Assembly: GCA_963920705.1 (NCBI GenBank) | Contig: OY987227.1 | Span: 20,051,434-20,115,433, forward strand | DNA length: 64,000 bases | Origin: Odiellus spinosus | Taxonomy: Eukaryota > Arthropoda > Arachnida > Opiliones > Phalangiidae | Direction of reading: 5' to 3' | Part shown: in pieces, positions 36,401 through 49,238 of the stretch | Layout of the letters: every line of letters begins with the position of its first letter | Numbering within the stretch: position 1 is the first letter of the stretch | Notes under the pieces: generated by a model | The model's input: only the letters and a program-made list of their open reading frames with translations | Told to the model about the DNA's origin: nothing | Database searches by the model: none | Translations under genes and position numbers: made by a program

Positions 36401-38139
36401 GGTTAAACCAATTAATTCCCGACTCGTTACGCTCTCCAGAGTGAGAGCCTTAAGTAATGTTGTCTCTCTGGGAGTTGAGTCGCATCTGCATATGCTCTTA
36501 TTTTGAGAATTTAATTTTACTTAGCATAAAATTTGTTTCAAAGGGTAACTCATATTTTATTTCCCATTTTTCCTCTATTTTTTTATTTCTTAAATTCGTT
36601 CCTTAGTTCTATAAACCGCTCCCAGGAATTTTAAATATTCACTCTCGAAGAAAATATATCAAAATTTTGTTATATATCGTTGAAATAATATATGAAATTG
36701 TAGCACATAAAGAGGTCACAGCGTTATTTGAGAATTCCCATTTTAAATATCATGGGCGCCAGCAGAGCAGGTCAAACTGGACAATTGCCCTCTCTTGGAT
36801 CAAAGATTACCCCCCTAGCTTAACTTAGGTTTACATTTTTAAGTATGTAAATAAGGAATATGTTTGCATTTAATAAATGTAGCCGAAATATTATTAATTC
36901 TCATCATTTTTTATGGTTTTTGTTCAAACAATATGTTTTACATCCACTTAGGCCAGAGAAATTGAAAAACAAAGTAATTACAATAGAAGTAAGTCTCTCG
37001 AAACAGTAGAATGTAGAGCTTAGCAAGCTAGAAGGTCCGTGTTTGAACTTTTCAAGGCTATTTTTGTGCAAGAGTAACAAGAATGAAGCGTGGATGACCG
37101 ATTTCTTAGTAACAGCAGTTTTTCTTTAAAGAAAAAATGCCTTGGTATATTGTCTTTATGCATATCATTTTTTCATCAGTTGGCTGGCTCATTCAATCCT
37201 AGGTGTATATTAATTTTGGTAATTAGACCCCATTTTGGCGTTCGGTCCAAGACAATTTTGAACTTGCCCCTCCCCCCCCCCCCCCCCACTCCTTTCTGCG
37301 GGTCCCCGTGATAAATGCACAAATTTGCATTGAAAACTAAGTGATTAAAATTAAAATTTTACGCCTTCTATAGCGAATCATGTTGAAATTGAGTAATTGA
37401 CCTAATTTAATGGATTGAAGCTTCATTTATCGGGTATGATAATACTTTGCCCTTTCGACCAAATCATTAATAAGCTTTATTTTACTCTTGAGGTCCGTAA
37501 TTTTCCGGTTTATATATTAAAACATTATAAAAATATTTCCCCCACACGCCTAAAAAGAAACACTTTTTTATTATTCTTATTTTTAGCGTACATTGTGTAT
37601 ATCCTGGGCGATAATGGTCTTTTAAATGTCAGAGTTTGCGACTGCAATTGCCTTTTATGGCTAATATAAGCCGGGTTCGCCCATCGTGGTCCATTTTTAA
37701 TGCAGTTTCCGCTATAAAATCCCATTATATCATAATCATAATCGCGCGTAATAATTTTATACGCCCTCTCTCAGATTTTTTTTGTTCCGTTCTTTCTCCT
37801 GACTCGGAAATAGGATACCATCAACAGTTTTTCCCTAAACAACAACCCAATGACCTTGTGACCTTTAGGGAAAAAGTGGCTATTCTCTAAAACAAGCGTG
37901 AAAAAATGTAGGGATTAAAATGGCGTTTAGCGGGGTGGCTTAAATAAAATTACTGCATAAACAATGGCTTCTGTGTAGGTTATGACCGTTATTCCACCTT
38001 AAATTGGCAGCGTTGTTAAAACTATAGGTTCCCTTTATGAATAAATAAATAAATTATAAAATCCCGAGCCCTAGCACAGCTTTTGGCCCCTTCTGGCAAT
38101 TCGAGGTGTTATAATTTGACAAATGCGCATCAATCGAAT
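33427..38139. other. Long unassigned AT-rich stretch
   Basis: It contains an isolated TTAAAGGGAGACTGC element end at 34278, an A/C-rich low-complexity block at about 34300-34400, an AGGCTTAGCG motif at 34508-34517 and a 16-base C run at 37272-37287. No exon or complete mobile element could be supported. Confidence 0.4.
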
Positions 38140-38252
38140 GTTGTTGGAAGTCTCTTAACGACAACTCATTGGTCGATGACCCCTCAATGCGGAGAAATTC
38201 AGAATCCCCATGAATCCAGCCAAGCCTATTTTTAGGTTGCATTCTCCCTTTA
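38140..38252. mobile_element. MITE family A, right-end fragment
   Basis: Contains CCATGAATCCAGCCAAGCC and ends GGTTGCATTCTCCCT then TTAA at 38249-38252. The left half is absent or unrecognisably diverged. Confidence 0.82.
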
Positions 38253-40678
38253 AGGCGACTTTAGAATAATCTAGGACCCCCAAAGTTTAATTATCTCACA
38301 ACGCCTGGGTATTTGGGATTGTTTTTTTCTATCCTACTCGCATTTTATTTTTTATTTTTAATAAAGAATCCATTTTTTTTTCTTTAACTTAACCTGGGAA
38401 ATATTTCTCCTAAGATTTCTCTAAAGACAAGGTGGGAGTTGGAAGAGAGCAGACTCGTTGCAACCTCCAAAATCTAATTATAATATTTTCCTTTTCTCAT
38501 TTACACGAAGCAGTGAATAGTTATCCCCCTCGTTGCTAGGAGGTTATATTTCCTGAAATATTATTTGTTCGAAGGTTAAAGTATCGGCTATACAAGTAGG
38601 AAATACAGGACGGTGTTATTATTTTTGGGGGGGTCTTTTAAGATTACCATCTTTTAATAGGATCGACCCAATTTTTACCCCCTTTTTCCATTAACGCGAA
38701 AGAATCAATATCAGACGAAGGTCGTTTTCGCCACCTTTAATGACTTCGTGGCTTGACACACTCCGGAAAGCTTTAGAGATGAGTTATTTTTAAGAATTAT
38801 TAGTTTTGGATGAAGTATGAAGAGGGAGAGTTAAACGTAACTCGTAGGAGCGTAGCGACGGGGAAGCGAAGCCCGATACTTACACATTTTTGTGGTCCCC
38901 TGGGAACCCGACCCCCTTCTTCGGGTGTTCATTGAACGCTTGAAGGGAAAGGTACCACGTCTTTGGCTTCGTCACAACGCCACTGATTTGCGACATTGAT
39001 GTATGACGTCACGTACTTGTCAGTCAAAATTTAAGCTATACTCGTGTTCAAGAGTTGTTACGACTATTTTTTTTCCTTTCGAGGTTTAGCCTTTTGTACC
39101 AATCAGTCTCCGCTAGCTTTGACCATTATACCAACTCCCAGATGAACAGGAGTATAGGGGGTTTTCAGCGAAAACTAGGGATAATGAATAAACCTTTTTG
39201 AGCCATCAGTGGTAGATTAATTAAACCTAAATCATTACGAAAAGCTCCTGATATTTGGAAAGTGATATGACCAAAAGTAAATAAAGAGAAAGTGTAGGAT
39301 AAAACCCGTCTTCCTGCCGCTATCTGAAGAAAGCAACTTGTTAGATATGGCCAGCCAATAAAAATCCATTTCGATGCAGTTAATCTTTCCCTTGGAATAG
39401 GCAGAGTGAGGAAAAACTCCATCTCTTCTCTCCGCGCCTTTTCTAAATACTACTTCGATTTTTACTCCGGTGGATATAGTGCTCGGAATTTGTATCACTT
39501 TTATTAATTGGATAGATCTACTGAATTAAATTCAGATATCCTTTAAAAATGGATTATCAATCCAGTTAATTTATCCAAAGATAAAAGATAAAATAATACT
39601 ATCTATTTTATCTAAAAGCCCCCACACTTTAAATTTAAAAGAAAATAACGTTGTATTTCCTCTTTAATAAAAAATAATATTACATAAGAAAGGTTTTTCG
39701 ACTGACTTAACTGAAAGATTGTGTTCCCTCGTAACAATACCTTCTCAAAAAGAACTATTTTTTTGTGATCTTTTTTTCTACTTTACACACTTCCCGTAAG
39801 TAGAAATTCCGTGTAAATAGTGGATTACGTGAAATTCCACCAAGGGTCTGTGGTTCGGAAACAAACCGGTGGAAAGACCACCTAGAAAACCATTTAGATT
39901 TCTAGCTCGTAAAGCTCTATCTCTAAGCAACAAAATTATGTCTAGATAAATACTTATCTATTTTTCTTTCTGAAATCTCAAGTTGAATCTGATGAAAAGG
40001 ATAGAATAGAGATACGTATAAGGTAGGAACGGTTGTCACGGTAACGCTTTATATACAATCTACTTGCGTGGGTGGAAACCCTGTTTTGTGAATGACGGAT
40101 CAAGAAGTGAACGAGAGACAGACTAAGTTGAGATATATATATATTCAGCCCGTTCTTTCCGTTTTTCTGAATGGTGGAAGAAAGAGAACGAATCGTCTTT
40201 CTCAATGGGAAAACGAAAACCGCAAAGGTGGCAGCACGCTCTCGTTCAAACATAACACGCATGACCTGCTCTCTCACAAATGACCTTTACTTTTTTCCCC
40301 ATAATATTTGAAAAACTTAAACCAAGATAAATATATTTTAATATAGGAAATATTATGGTAAAAAGACAATATGAATTTTTCCCCTATTACAATATAAAGC
40401 TATTGAGTTTTGTAATTTATTTTTAAATTATAGTCTAGTATGTTCCACAGATTTAGCGAACATGAAAAACCTAGTTTGGTCTACCAATATGGGAAGCTAA
40501 CATTTAGGAGTTAGCAAACTAATGAATTTTGGCATAGCGCCTGTAAAAGTGCTTTAACTGCCGCGCGACCATGTTCAAGGTAAAGCCATCGTTCAGGCAA
40601 CTTTGGTCGTGGATTTTCATTTGATTAGGCGATAAGCTTCGCGTATCGTCTTTGGTTTAAAGACGTACTGTTGCGAGC
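38253..40678. other. Unassigned non-coding DNA
   Basis: One TGACGTCA palindrome lies at 39004-39011. Overlapping minus-strand frames at 39165-39498 encode hydrophobic peptides with no recognisable family, and I do not call them genes. Confidence 0.4.
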
Positions 40679-41212
40679 TTAAAGGGATACTATATATTCT
40701 TCTAACAAGTTATTTTTAAACGATTTGGAATGTTATTATATGCGTCAAAAAAACGTATCAGATCTCGGCAGAGTTTTCGAGATAATTTACAGTTCATTTT
40801 CAAAGTCCCGAACTATAGACGAGGGAGCAGACGCATTTGCGAACTCAGTTGTACAAAGTTTTTGAACTCGGAGCTCTTAAGAGTTCGAACTGAATTAAGT
40901 GAACTTAGTTGTACAGCGAATTCAAGAGTGTTAGACCCCTGGCTATAGACTCGCTAAGCCTAAATTACTTTTTGAAGAATTTTTTTAGAATATAAAATTT
41001 CTCGAGAATAATTAGTCGCGTATGCCATTGAAATATCTTACATAAAAATGGCATCGATTCGTGCGATGCCATTTCAAAGACAAAAACTCTTGGGATTGAC
41101 TCATTTGAAAAAAATCTGACATTTCGATTCTATTTAAGTAACTTTAATAATTACTCTTGAATTACTACGAAGACTTTGGCGCGTTTTTCCAAAGTCTATC
41201 GTATCCCTTTAA
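40679..41212. mobile_element. TTAA-flanked element, 534 bp
   Basis: TTAA then AGGGATACTATA at the left; TATCGTATCCCT then TTAA at the right. The interior carries CGCTAAGCCT (40952-40961), a motif shared with other TTAA elements here. It has no coding capacity. Confidence 0.7.
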
Positions 41213-42278
41213 TCCTATAAATGTTTTTGTAATAAAGGTTATCATACGCGATGAACCTCACCCCTTCTCTGTTGCGTATATTTGACAAAAGAACGTGCTT
41301 ATTTATATTCCAACGAAATTAACCCTTAGTCATAAAATATGGCTACATTTTCCCCGGATTTTCCTCTTTTGATATGATTAATGTGCAAACTGGAAGATTT
41401 GATCGCATTTTGCCCGGGATTCGGGCGTCTTTCTCTTGACGTTATTAAAATTTTCTGATCGATTTCCTTTCTCTCCTGAGGAGGAAGTATATATAAGGGA
41501 GGCTTAAAACTAAGTCATTGAATTATTATACAGCAAAATTACATCCATAAATGACGGAAGAGTTATTCAAGATTAAGGCTTAGCTGCTTTTTTTTTCCAA
41601 TTAAACAGCGCCTGCTCACTTTTGAAGATTATAAACGGGCTCGAAGTTTTTTTATAACTATTCCAAAATCACACCAAATTACACTTGGAATGAATAACTA
41701 CGAAAAATTAAATAGGTCTATTTATTAAAAGCGTCTGGAATGAAATCTACTTAACACCCTCCCTTTAAACCTTTGCGTATCTATGACGTATTTCCGGGCC
41801 TTGGAAATTATACGCGTTTCCTCGCCTTTGGCAAATAAATTTTTAAGAACAATTTTGTGTTCATAAATTAAAACAAAATTTGAATAACTAATCGGTTAAA
41901 CTTTATACCAATATTTTTGATTTCAACAGGCTAGTTGTTGGCCTTCGCGTGAAGCTTTGAAGATTTATGATTGCGCTTGTATCAGGAGGGGAAATATTAA
42001 ATTGCTTTCCAAATCAAATTTCACTCTGCAGACGCGGGTATTAGGAAAATGTTTTTTTTCTGACCGTATAAATTATTTAGAGTTATGTTGACGACCTTGG
42101 CTCCGCGTCCTTTCGAAACTATGTATGTAGCAGAAGCGTCCGAGGATTATCCGAATTTTCTCAGTAAAGATTGAGGGTCGTCTTACTAGAATCTTAAGAT
42201 TCCAAAATTTACGAGGAAGAGTTCGGATGAGGGTCGGATTCTATCTAAATGCGACCGCGCTTTTACGTTGAAGTTTTA
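41213..42278. other. Unassigned non-coding DNA
   Basis: I see no gene and no complete repeat in this stretch. A short peptide containing EDYPNFLSKD (near 42139-42168) recalls an RGS box only superficially. Confidence 0.4.
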
Positions 42279-43047
42279 TTAAAGGGAGAATGGAGTATCG
42301 CAACAAAAGAATTTCTATAGGTTCCGTGTTCTTATAAAATAGTCAAGTTCACTAACGAATGATAAGTTTAAAAATATATTTTAGCTCGCTTCGAAACGCG
42401 CATTATTTGAAACGTTTTAATATGGAATTCGCTTGTTTTTTGTAGTTACTTTAGGCGCCTTGTTTTTTGTAGTTACTTTAGGCGCCTTGTTTTTTGTAGT
42501 TACTTTAGGCGCCTTGTTTTTTGTAGTTCCTTTAAGCGCCTTGTTTTTTGTAGTTCCTTTAAGCGCCTTGTTTTTTGTAGTTACTTTAGGCGCCTTGTTT
42601 TTTGTAGTTACTGCAGACGCCTCGAAATGGCACTAAATTTCATATTCCAGTGTATTCGCGCTAAGCCTCGTTTTCAATGAACTTTTTCAAGCGAAGCTTA
42701 TGTCAAATACATTTATATATCCGCTTCTTTGTCACTCGAAGCCTGATAACGAAAAGCTTTATCTAAACTTTATCTTTGGTTTGACGCAAAGCTCGAATCT
42801 TGGCCAAAAATGCGACTTAAAGTCTATATCGGGCCTTGGCTTGTGATGTCTTTTTTTTTTTTATTATTTCCTTGTTCCCATCAAGCTTAGATAATTGGTG
42901 ATATTAAGACATGGTTTAGCCATGCATTGTCCATCCAAATAAGTTAAAAATTAACTTCTAATTTAAAATTTGTCTTTAATTTTTGTTTACCAATACATTG
43001 GACATATTTTAAGAAACACTTGTGATCAGACTTCATTATCCTTTTAA
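42279..43047. mobile_element. Possible TTAA-flanked element enclosing a minisatellite
   Basis: TTAA then AGGGAGAATGGAG at the left. At the right, CTTCATTATCCT is followed by a TTAA tetranucleotide at 43044-43047. The right third resembles MITE family A. It carries CGCTAAGCCT at 42659-42668. The ends match only imperfectly, so the boundaries are provisional. Confidence 0.5.
42434..42622 (+). repeat. 27-bp minisatellite, seven units
   Basis: The unit GTTTTTTGTAGTTACTTTAG plus GCGCCTT is repeated seven times without length change (189 bases). Units 4 and 5 share two substitutions (TTCC, AAGC). Because 27 is a multiple of three, the array reads as repeated FFVVTLGAL, but the frame has no gene context. 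Confidence 0.95.
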
Positions 43048-44174
43048 GTGGTCTTTTTCGGACGAATTTAAATGTAGCCTCGGAAATGACTCTCATCGCG
43101 TCGTTCGTGGTAAAACTCGGAGATGCGAACGAAAGGGGAAAGTCAACTGTAATTCTTGCCTTGCTGCATGGGATTGAAAAAAAAAAATCTTGTCGAAAAT
43201 GATTAAATTTAGCTTCGCGTCTTCTTTGATACTCGGTTGTATATTACAATTTAAGTAGTCGTTGTCGTAGGTATGTTTAAATATTTCATTGTGTCATCAA
43301 ACGTGCTTGGATGAGTCAACACTTTTAGCATTAATAGCGATTTACCCTTGTCCATTTGCCGAGTGCTAAGATCGAATCTTGATGAAATCATACATGATAT
43401 CGAGCTGTACAGTAGTGGAAAATTAAACTTGAAAAATAATGAATCCCCCAATCAGATCAGTTTATATTGCTCTTCATCGGTTGCACTCTTAAATAATAGG
43501 CCGAAAAAAGTTACACGCAAGCGCAGTGGATTTGCTCTTAGTGCGATATCCCCGGGACATGCGCAGTGGCACAAAATCTCCTTGATTATTTTCTCGCGCA
43601 CAATCGTGCGTACAACAGCGCGTGTCACGAATATTTTATGAAACAAAAGGTGGGGAGTCTTTTGATTAGTTGAAGGCTCTCCTTTTATCCTTTTAATTGA
43701 TTTTCAAAATATGAATATTTTCCAATATTTTTTTTCCACAATTAATTTTTTCCTGACTTATATTAAATAGTAGAATCGATAACTTTTTTTTATGCTGTAG
43801 TAAAATATAATATCTGGGAGAAGTTTTATTTTTGGTTATATCATACTTGTTATTTCCTAACCCCTTATTTTCCTCGAAAAATGTTATATTCGAAGAGTGC
43901 GATTTAATGGCTCTATTTTTCGTCTAATTCCCCTTTCGATGTCAAGTAGAGTGATATCTTGTCTTATTTTTTGCCTTTATTCTGAAGTTTCCCTTATATG
44001 CCCTTTTTGATACTTGTTTAAAAAAAACTCCAATTTTAAATCTTTTTTTAGTTTTAAATTTGTAGTTTTAAATAAATAAAATATGCAACGCAGTTTTATT
44101 AATTAAATTTGGTTTTGTAGTTTCACCCGTAATTAAAACAAACTTTTATTTCTTTTCGAGAAGGCGACTTTAAA
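43048..44174. other. Unassigned DNA with one dispersed repeat
   Basis: Bases 43584-43670 match 14871-14958. A 97-codon frame at 43348-43641 runs through that repeat. Its first third reads like ordinary protein but has no donor site or family match. Confidence 0.4.
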
Positions 44175-44735
44175 CAGGGTTCGCACACGACCTGGAAAAC
44201 CTGGAAAAGTCAGGGAATTTGTTAATTGGCCCAAAAAGTCAGGGAAAAGTTAGGGAATTTTGGAAAGTGACCCCAAAGGTCAGGGAAAAGTCAGGGAATT
44301 TGGAAATTGGCCGAAAAAGTCAGGGAAAAGTTAGGGAATTTGGAAAGTGACCCCAAAGGTCAAGGAAAAGTCAGGGAATTTGTCAATTGCTCCAATAGGT
44401 TAGGGAAAAGTCAAGGAATTTGAAAATAGCCCAAATTAAATGGTCAGAGAAAATAAATATTTTGGTATGTGTCAAAGAACTGTTTATGATTGGTTTAGCA
44501 ATCAGTTGTAACGTAATTATTATTCAAATTGTTTCTCATATTCTGAGTAAACTATCCTGACCCCGATTGATAAACTATGTCAAATAAAATGTGGGAATTG
44601 CCAACAGCTCGCTCGTAAGAATATATTCATGAAAAAAAATATATATTAAAATTGGTCAGGGAAATTATTTGGAAATGGTCGGGGAAAACCTGGAAAAGTC
44701 AGGGAAATTAACTTCAAAATTTTGGAAGAACCCTG
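44175..44735. mobile_element. CAGGGTTC-ended element with internal CAGGGAA repeats
   Basis: The left end CAGGGTTCGCACACGACCTGG and right end GGAAGAACCCTG give short inverted ends of the CAGGG type. The interior is four or five imperfect ~60-bp repeats built from GTCAGGGAAAAGTCAGGGAA. Similar hAT-like non-autonomous elements are common in animal genomes (general knowledge). No target duplication is visible. Confidence 0.75.
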
Positions 44736-46849
44736 AAGGTCAGGTTTTCGGTTTACGTATTTGCTCTTGGTAGAAAAATTATATATTAAAGAAATACGAA
44801 GTTATCCAACTTTTCCGCTTGAAGAAATTAGAAGGCACTTAAAAGAGTTTTAAAAGGCAATGGCGTAAATAAAAATCGTAATATTTTATTCTTCTGACGT
44901 TCCATTTATCAAAATTCAAGTATTTGACCTAATCCTTTGGATGAACCCAGGGAAACTCGACCCGAGAATGTAGGGTGCTTCCGTGTTCGCGTTCAATTTT
45001 GGAAGTGTGCCCATTTTATTGACAAATTTTGGTAGGCAACGTACGTTTATTCGTGTCGTTGAATAAAAGCATACCAAACATACACTTAATCTTAGTTTTA
45101 GATTCTGAAAACATCCCATTCAAAGTGATAATGAAGACGAATAACGAAGTATAGGAACATTTGTAACATTTAATGGTTATAGAAGACCCCTAATTTGGAT
45201 AAATTTTAAATATGTATGAAAAATACATTATTATTTCAAACCTCTTGAAATCGGTACAATATTCTATAAAATGTGTATATACAGAATTTATAGTCTCTGG
45301 TTGTTTGAATACCTGCAGAATCTGAAAATTTATTTAGGCTTAGCGGTCTCAAATCAAAGCTATATAGAGCTCAGATTCTTATGGGATTCAATTAGTTTAG
45401 TTCTTGATAATAAGTATATGATCATGGCCGGATTAAGACCAGTTTCGCATTAGTGGGCGCCCCAAATTTGTTTGGTTATTCTCAGGGGAAAGGCTCGAAT
45501 CTGGGAGCCCCTTTAGGCTGAAAACTCAATGTTGATGGTTATTGCCCAGGGGAAACGTTCGAAATTGAGGCAGCCCCTTTTGACTGGAGCCCGGGAACGT
45601 GACATACGCGTTAGATTTGAATATATATTATTTTTAATCGTTAATAGTAGATTTAAAAGAGCCTTATTGAAATTATAATTTGATACGTAACAAAAGTAAT
45701 TCAAACCAAGAACATCTGAATTTATAAAAATAATTTCATTATATATCTACTGAAAAATTTAAATTTTCCTTCAAGATTTTGAAATTGAAATATATAATTG
45801 TATTTTAGCCCCAACATATAATGACATAACTTGTAGGTAGTTTTGTTTTGCCTAAGCCAAGATCTGTCTATATAAGGTCAACATTAAATAATTCATTAAA
45901 ACTAAGCTCGAAATTTAAATTAAACCAAGAGTCTATGATATACTCTTGATTAAACTCAATTAAGCTTAGTTTGCGCTTTTGGAATTATTTAACTTGTACT
46001 CAACTTGCACGAAGTGATATTTTTGGAACGCTTTTAAATTGAGATAAACAGAAAACTTTTACAGCTTAATGAGCTTATAAAATTTATGCTGTATAGCTGA
46101 GTTTACTTGAAAATATATTTAATATATAATTAAGCCAAGCGAGGAAGGTATTACTCGACTTCGCCGCAATTCAAATTACGGAATATAAGTACATGTATTA
46201 ATTCTAAAAATATTCGGGTAACAACTCTAAAATGCAAAAATTAAATCCCGTTAATTCCCCAATGTAATTAAGTATTAATTAAAGACGGGGCGCTTTTAAA
46301 ACCAGGTCATTTAGTTTGGAGGAAAACGACTTGGTTTCTATTTAATAATATAGAAAGACAAAGGAAGGAGACTCGTAGTTTTTTCAAGTTCAGCGCCGCC
46401 AAACCTAACGTCTCCCATCCCCCGCTTACGAATGTTATAGCCAAATCGTATTCTTCTACCTTTGCACGCGGTAAAAACTCAAATTGAGACCGACTATAGA
46501 GTATAAAAATCGTTTTTTCACTGTAGAATGTATGTAAGAATGACCGGGGCCCCGCGATGACGCACGTAGCCTAGTTCAGTGACGTCACACCGCCCCTCCT
46601 CACTATTTCATTCGACAAAAGCCAAGGCTTGAACTCCCATCCAGCCAATCTGAATCGTGTTGGAATTTCAGTACGTAATTCTTATCTCTTTGAAAACGAA
46701 ACCTAGAGTTAAGATAGAGCTTAGCTTTGTACGTACTGAGATTTGAAACTGTATACCTTAATACTACCGACTCCCATCATACCAGACTCCGACGATCTTT
46801 CTTATACTTAAAGTCCACATTTCGGGCCATGTGAAATTCATCTCGCGAA
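44736..46849. other. Unassigned AT-rich DNA
   Basis: It contains an imperfect pair of ~40-base segments (CAGGGGAAA-G-TCGAA type) at about 45484 and 45549, an AGGCTTAGCG motif at 45336-45345 and a TGACGTCA palindrome at 46580-46587. No exon is supported. Confidence 0.4.
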
Positions 46850-47060
46850 TTAAAGGGACTATCTGCGATTTTTAAAGCCCTTTTAAAGTCGCCTTCTTCT
46901 CTAGCTTAGCAGACGACGTTGGCCGTAACAAATTGTACAGTCAAAGCTAAGGGAAGAGTATTTTAAAAGTGCAAATTTCGGAGCAGATAGGGCTTTTATG
47001 AGCCAATTCATAAACACGCCCTATCTTTGTACAGTCAAAAGTTAGGGCGGATCGGAGTTT
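46850..47060 (+). mobile_element. GACGACGTTG-type MITE, copy 4
   Basis: TTAAAGGGACTATCTGCG is followed by GTCGCCTTCTTCTCTAGC, CAGACGACGTTGGCC, GTACAGTCAAAGC and GCAGATAGGGC. An inverted echo of the last part follows at about 47015-47050. Confidence 0.8.
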
Positions 47061-47489
47061 AAATTAAAAAAAGGCTTTTATCTATTGTGTGACGTCGGTT
47101 TTATTTTTTATTCCACGTTTCATTTAAATTTGCTCCCATAGAATAACGAAAGAAATCGGCTTATCCAATGAATAAAAAAAGTCTGTCAAAAATTGTAGAA
47201 TAGCTCCTGGATTCAACCAAAAAATTTAATTCAACAAAAATGGACCAAAATGGAAAATGCTTTTGCTCCAATTTTGTTAAATTTGTTTAATTTATTTTAT
47301 ATTATCCTCAAACCACTTTTTGCCCCGGAGTAAAGAATTTTTGGCTCCACGCGTATGAACTTTAAAAGTATAGCCCGGATAAATTATTGAATAGGTTGCC
47401 ATGACGACGGTGTCACTAGTGAAAGGCAATCCTCTTGTTTCTCCTCACAGAGCCTGGGAGCTTGCAGAATGAACGGGACAAGGGATCAC

Positions 47490-48147
47490 TTAAAAGGGAT
47501 AATGAAGACCAGTAACGTGTTATTTTGAATCGATTAGAAGCGTTAAAAATTTGAGTAAAAACACTATAAAAACTCGCAATTCTTTCTCCTTAATTAACAG
47601 TTAATTAAGAGAGTTACTTTTTAAGTTTGCTAAGCCTAACTTAATTTTAAAGCGGATAAGTACATGGATGTCACAAATTCAGCAGCTAATGAAACAGCGT
47701 CTTAAAAGTATGCACCAAACCCAATTAAGGTTCATAAAACTATATCGGTTAAAATGTTGCCTCGATTGAGTGTGCGCAGTATTTTCAAGCGCGTGAATCG
47801 TGAGACACTGTGACGTCGAGCGAGCGTAGAAGGGAGTTAGAGGGGTAAAAAATTCTCATCCGAGTGACGTCAGCACTTTTTCTTTCATTTTATCTCGCGC
47901 CAAAACCGAATCTTTATAAGTTCGAAGGAGTTTTAAGACGCTCTTTGATTAGCTGCTGATTTTTCTGACATTTTTATCAATCTGAAAGTGGAGTTAGGCT
48001 TAGCGGACTCGTATCTCAACTTTGTTAAATGTTTATCAATTTTTAATTAACGAGAAACGTTCGATTTATTTTAGTAATGTTTTTATGCATATCTAACTAT
48101 ATTTCAATCGATTAAATATAACGTTACTTTTCTTCATTATCCCTTTA
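47490..48147. mobile_element. TTAA-type element, 658 bp
   Basis: The left end TTAAAAGGGATAATGAAGA is mirrored by TCTTCATTATCCCTTT at the right, where the last flank reads TTAC. Subterminal inverted motifs GCTAAGCCTAAC (47629) and TTAGGCTTAGCGG (47993) lie in opposite orientation. A TGACGTCA palindrome lies at 47865-47872. No coding frame. Confidence 0.85.
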
Positions 48148-48930
48148 CAGAGATCTTTAGAGATCTTTTAAACCTTCATTTAAAAAGCTTCTTTCTTTTC
48201 CGGAAAGGGGGCGATAGTATGATGAATACATCGGTTAATTTTGGAAGATTGCTCAATTTAAATTTTATTTCTTTATGAAATACATCGGAAGGGGTCCATT
48301 TTAAATTTTGATTTCGTTTGAATTAGGCACCAACTATTACATAACTTCCCAAATTTCTCTATAAATCCTTTAATATTCTTCAATTTCGTTTTACTAGCTT
48401 CGATACGCCTCCTTTGATCCTCAAATTTTTAGAATATTTCGGTGATCTCTTCTCGAAAATCTAGATTTAACCAAAAAAAACAAATTTTAAATTTGAAGTT
48501 TAAATCTTTAATAATAATTTGAATCTCTTCCTCGTCGTTATTTATGCAGATTTGGGTTTATGTTTATGCTTCAATCTATTTTTTTTTTCTTGTAAAATCT
48601 AGAGGGTTAAGGCTCTAAATGGAAGCAGCCTAGACGCGTAAATTATCATCGTATAATTAAAGCTGACATGGTTGACTTCAGACTCCACCGAATTTTCATA
48701 ATTTGATTGCTATTTCTCCCTCTCAAAAGTTTTTTAATGGAAAAAGACGAAATATTGCTCCTACCCGCCCGAATGCTCGATACATATACTTGTACGTAGT
48801 GTGTATAACACTAATTTTTCTACAAGAAAATTTGCATTACGTAATCATTCGAATATTCTATATCTCGGGTGTCTTCAGAGAACATTTTTTTGGATCGATA
48901 TTCTTCGTTCCGATTGAAAACGAAACGAAT
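48148..48930. other. Unassigned non-coding DNA
   Basis: AT-rich, with a 94-codon frame (48703-48987) that runs into the neighbouring MITE and therefore is not a conserved gene. Confidence 0.45.
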
Positions 48931-49238
48931 TTAAAGGGAAACTTGGAGCTAATAATGGAACAATTTCGAATTTATTTTCGGAATTAACCTTCAACAGCGC
49001 TTGGTATAATGTCCTAACATTAAAAGAAAAGGAAGGCGTTTGGCGTCAAACGCCGACCTATTCTTTTACGTTTTACGGCATTACAAGCGCTGTTGATGGC
49101 TAAAATAATATGATTGGCACGGATTTATACCTGCATTCAAATTTAACGAAACAAATTTATTTAAACATCAAAAACGTATCTAATAATTGTGAAAAAAATC
49201 AAAAGCTTTTCCATTTTTAGATCCAAGTTTCCCCTTAT
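48931..49238. mobile_element. MITE of the GGGAAAC-TTGGAGC family, copy 1
   Basis: The left end TTAAAGGGAAACTTGGAGC and the right end GATCCAAGTTTCCCC (flank TTAT) are inverted. Two inner inverted pairs exist: CAACAGCGCTT / AAGCGCTGTTG and the GGCGTTTG / CAAACGCC hairpin. Related copy at 33141-33426. Confidence 0.85.

Noticed and set aside
39165..39498. Overlapping hydrophobic minus-strand frames as a membrane protein
   Set aside because: Two different frames of similar quality over AT-rich DNA, with no family resemblance or splice signals.
42121..42171. Short EDYPNFLSKD peptide as the end of an RGS box
   Set aside because: Only a few residues agree, it stops at once, and no preceding RGS exon was found.
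43348..43641. 97-codon frame whose first third looks protein-like
   Set aside because: No donor after the protein-like part, and the remainder lies in a dispersed repeat shared with 14871-14958.
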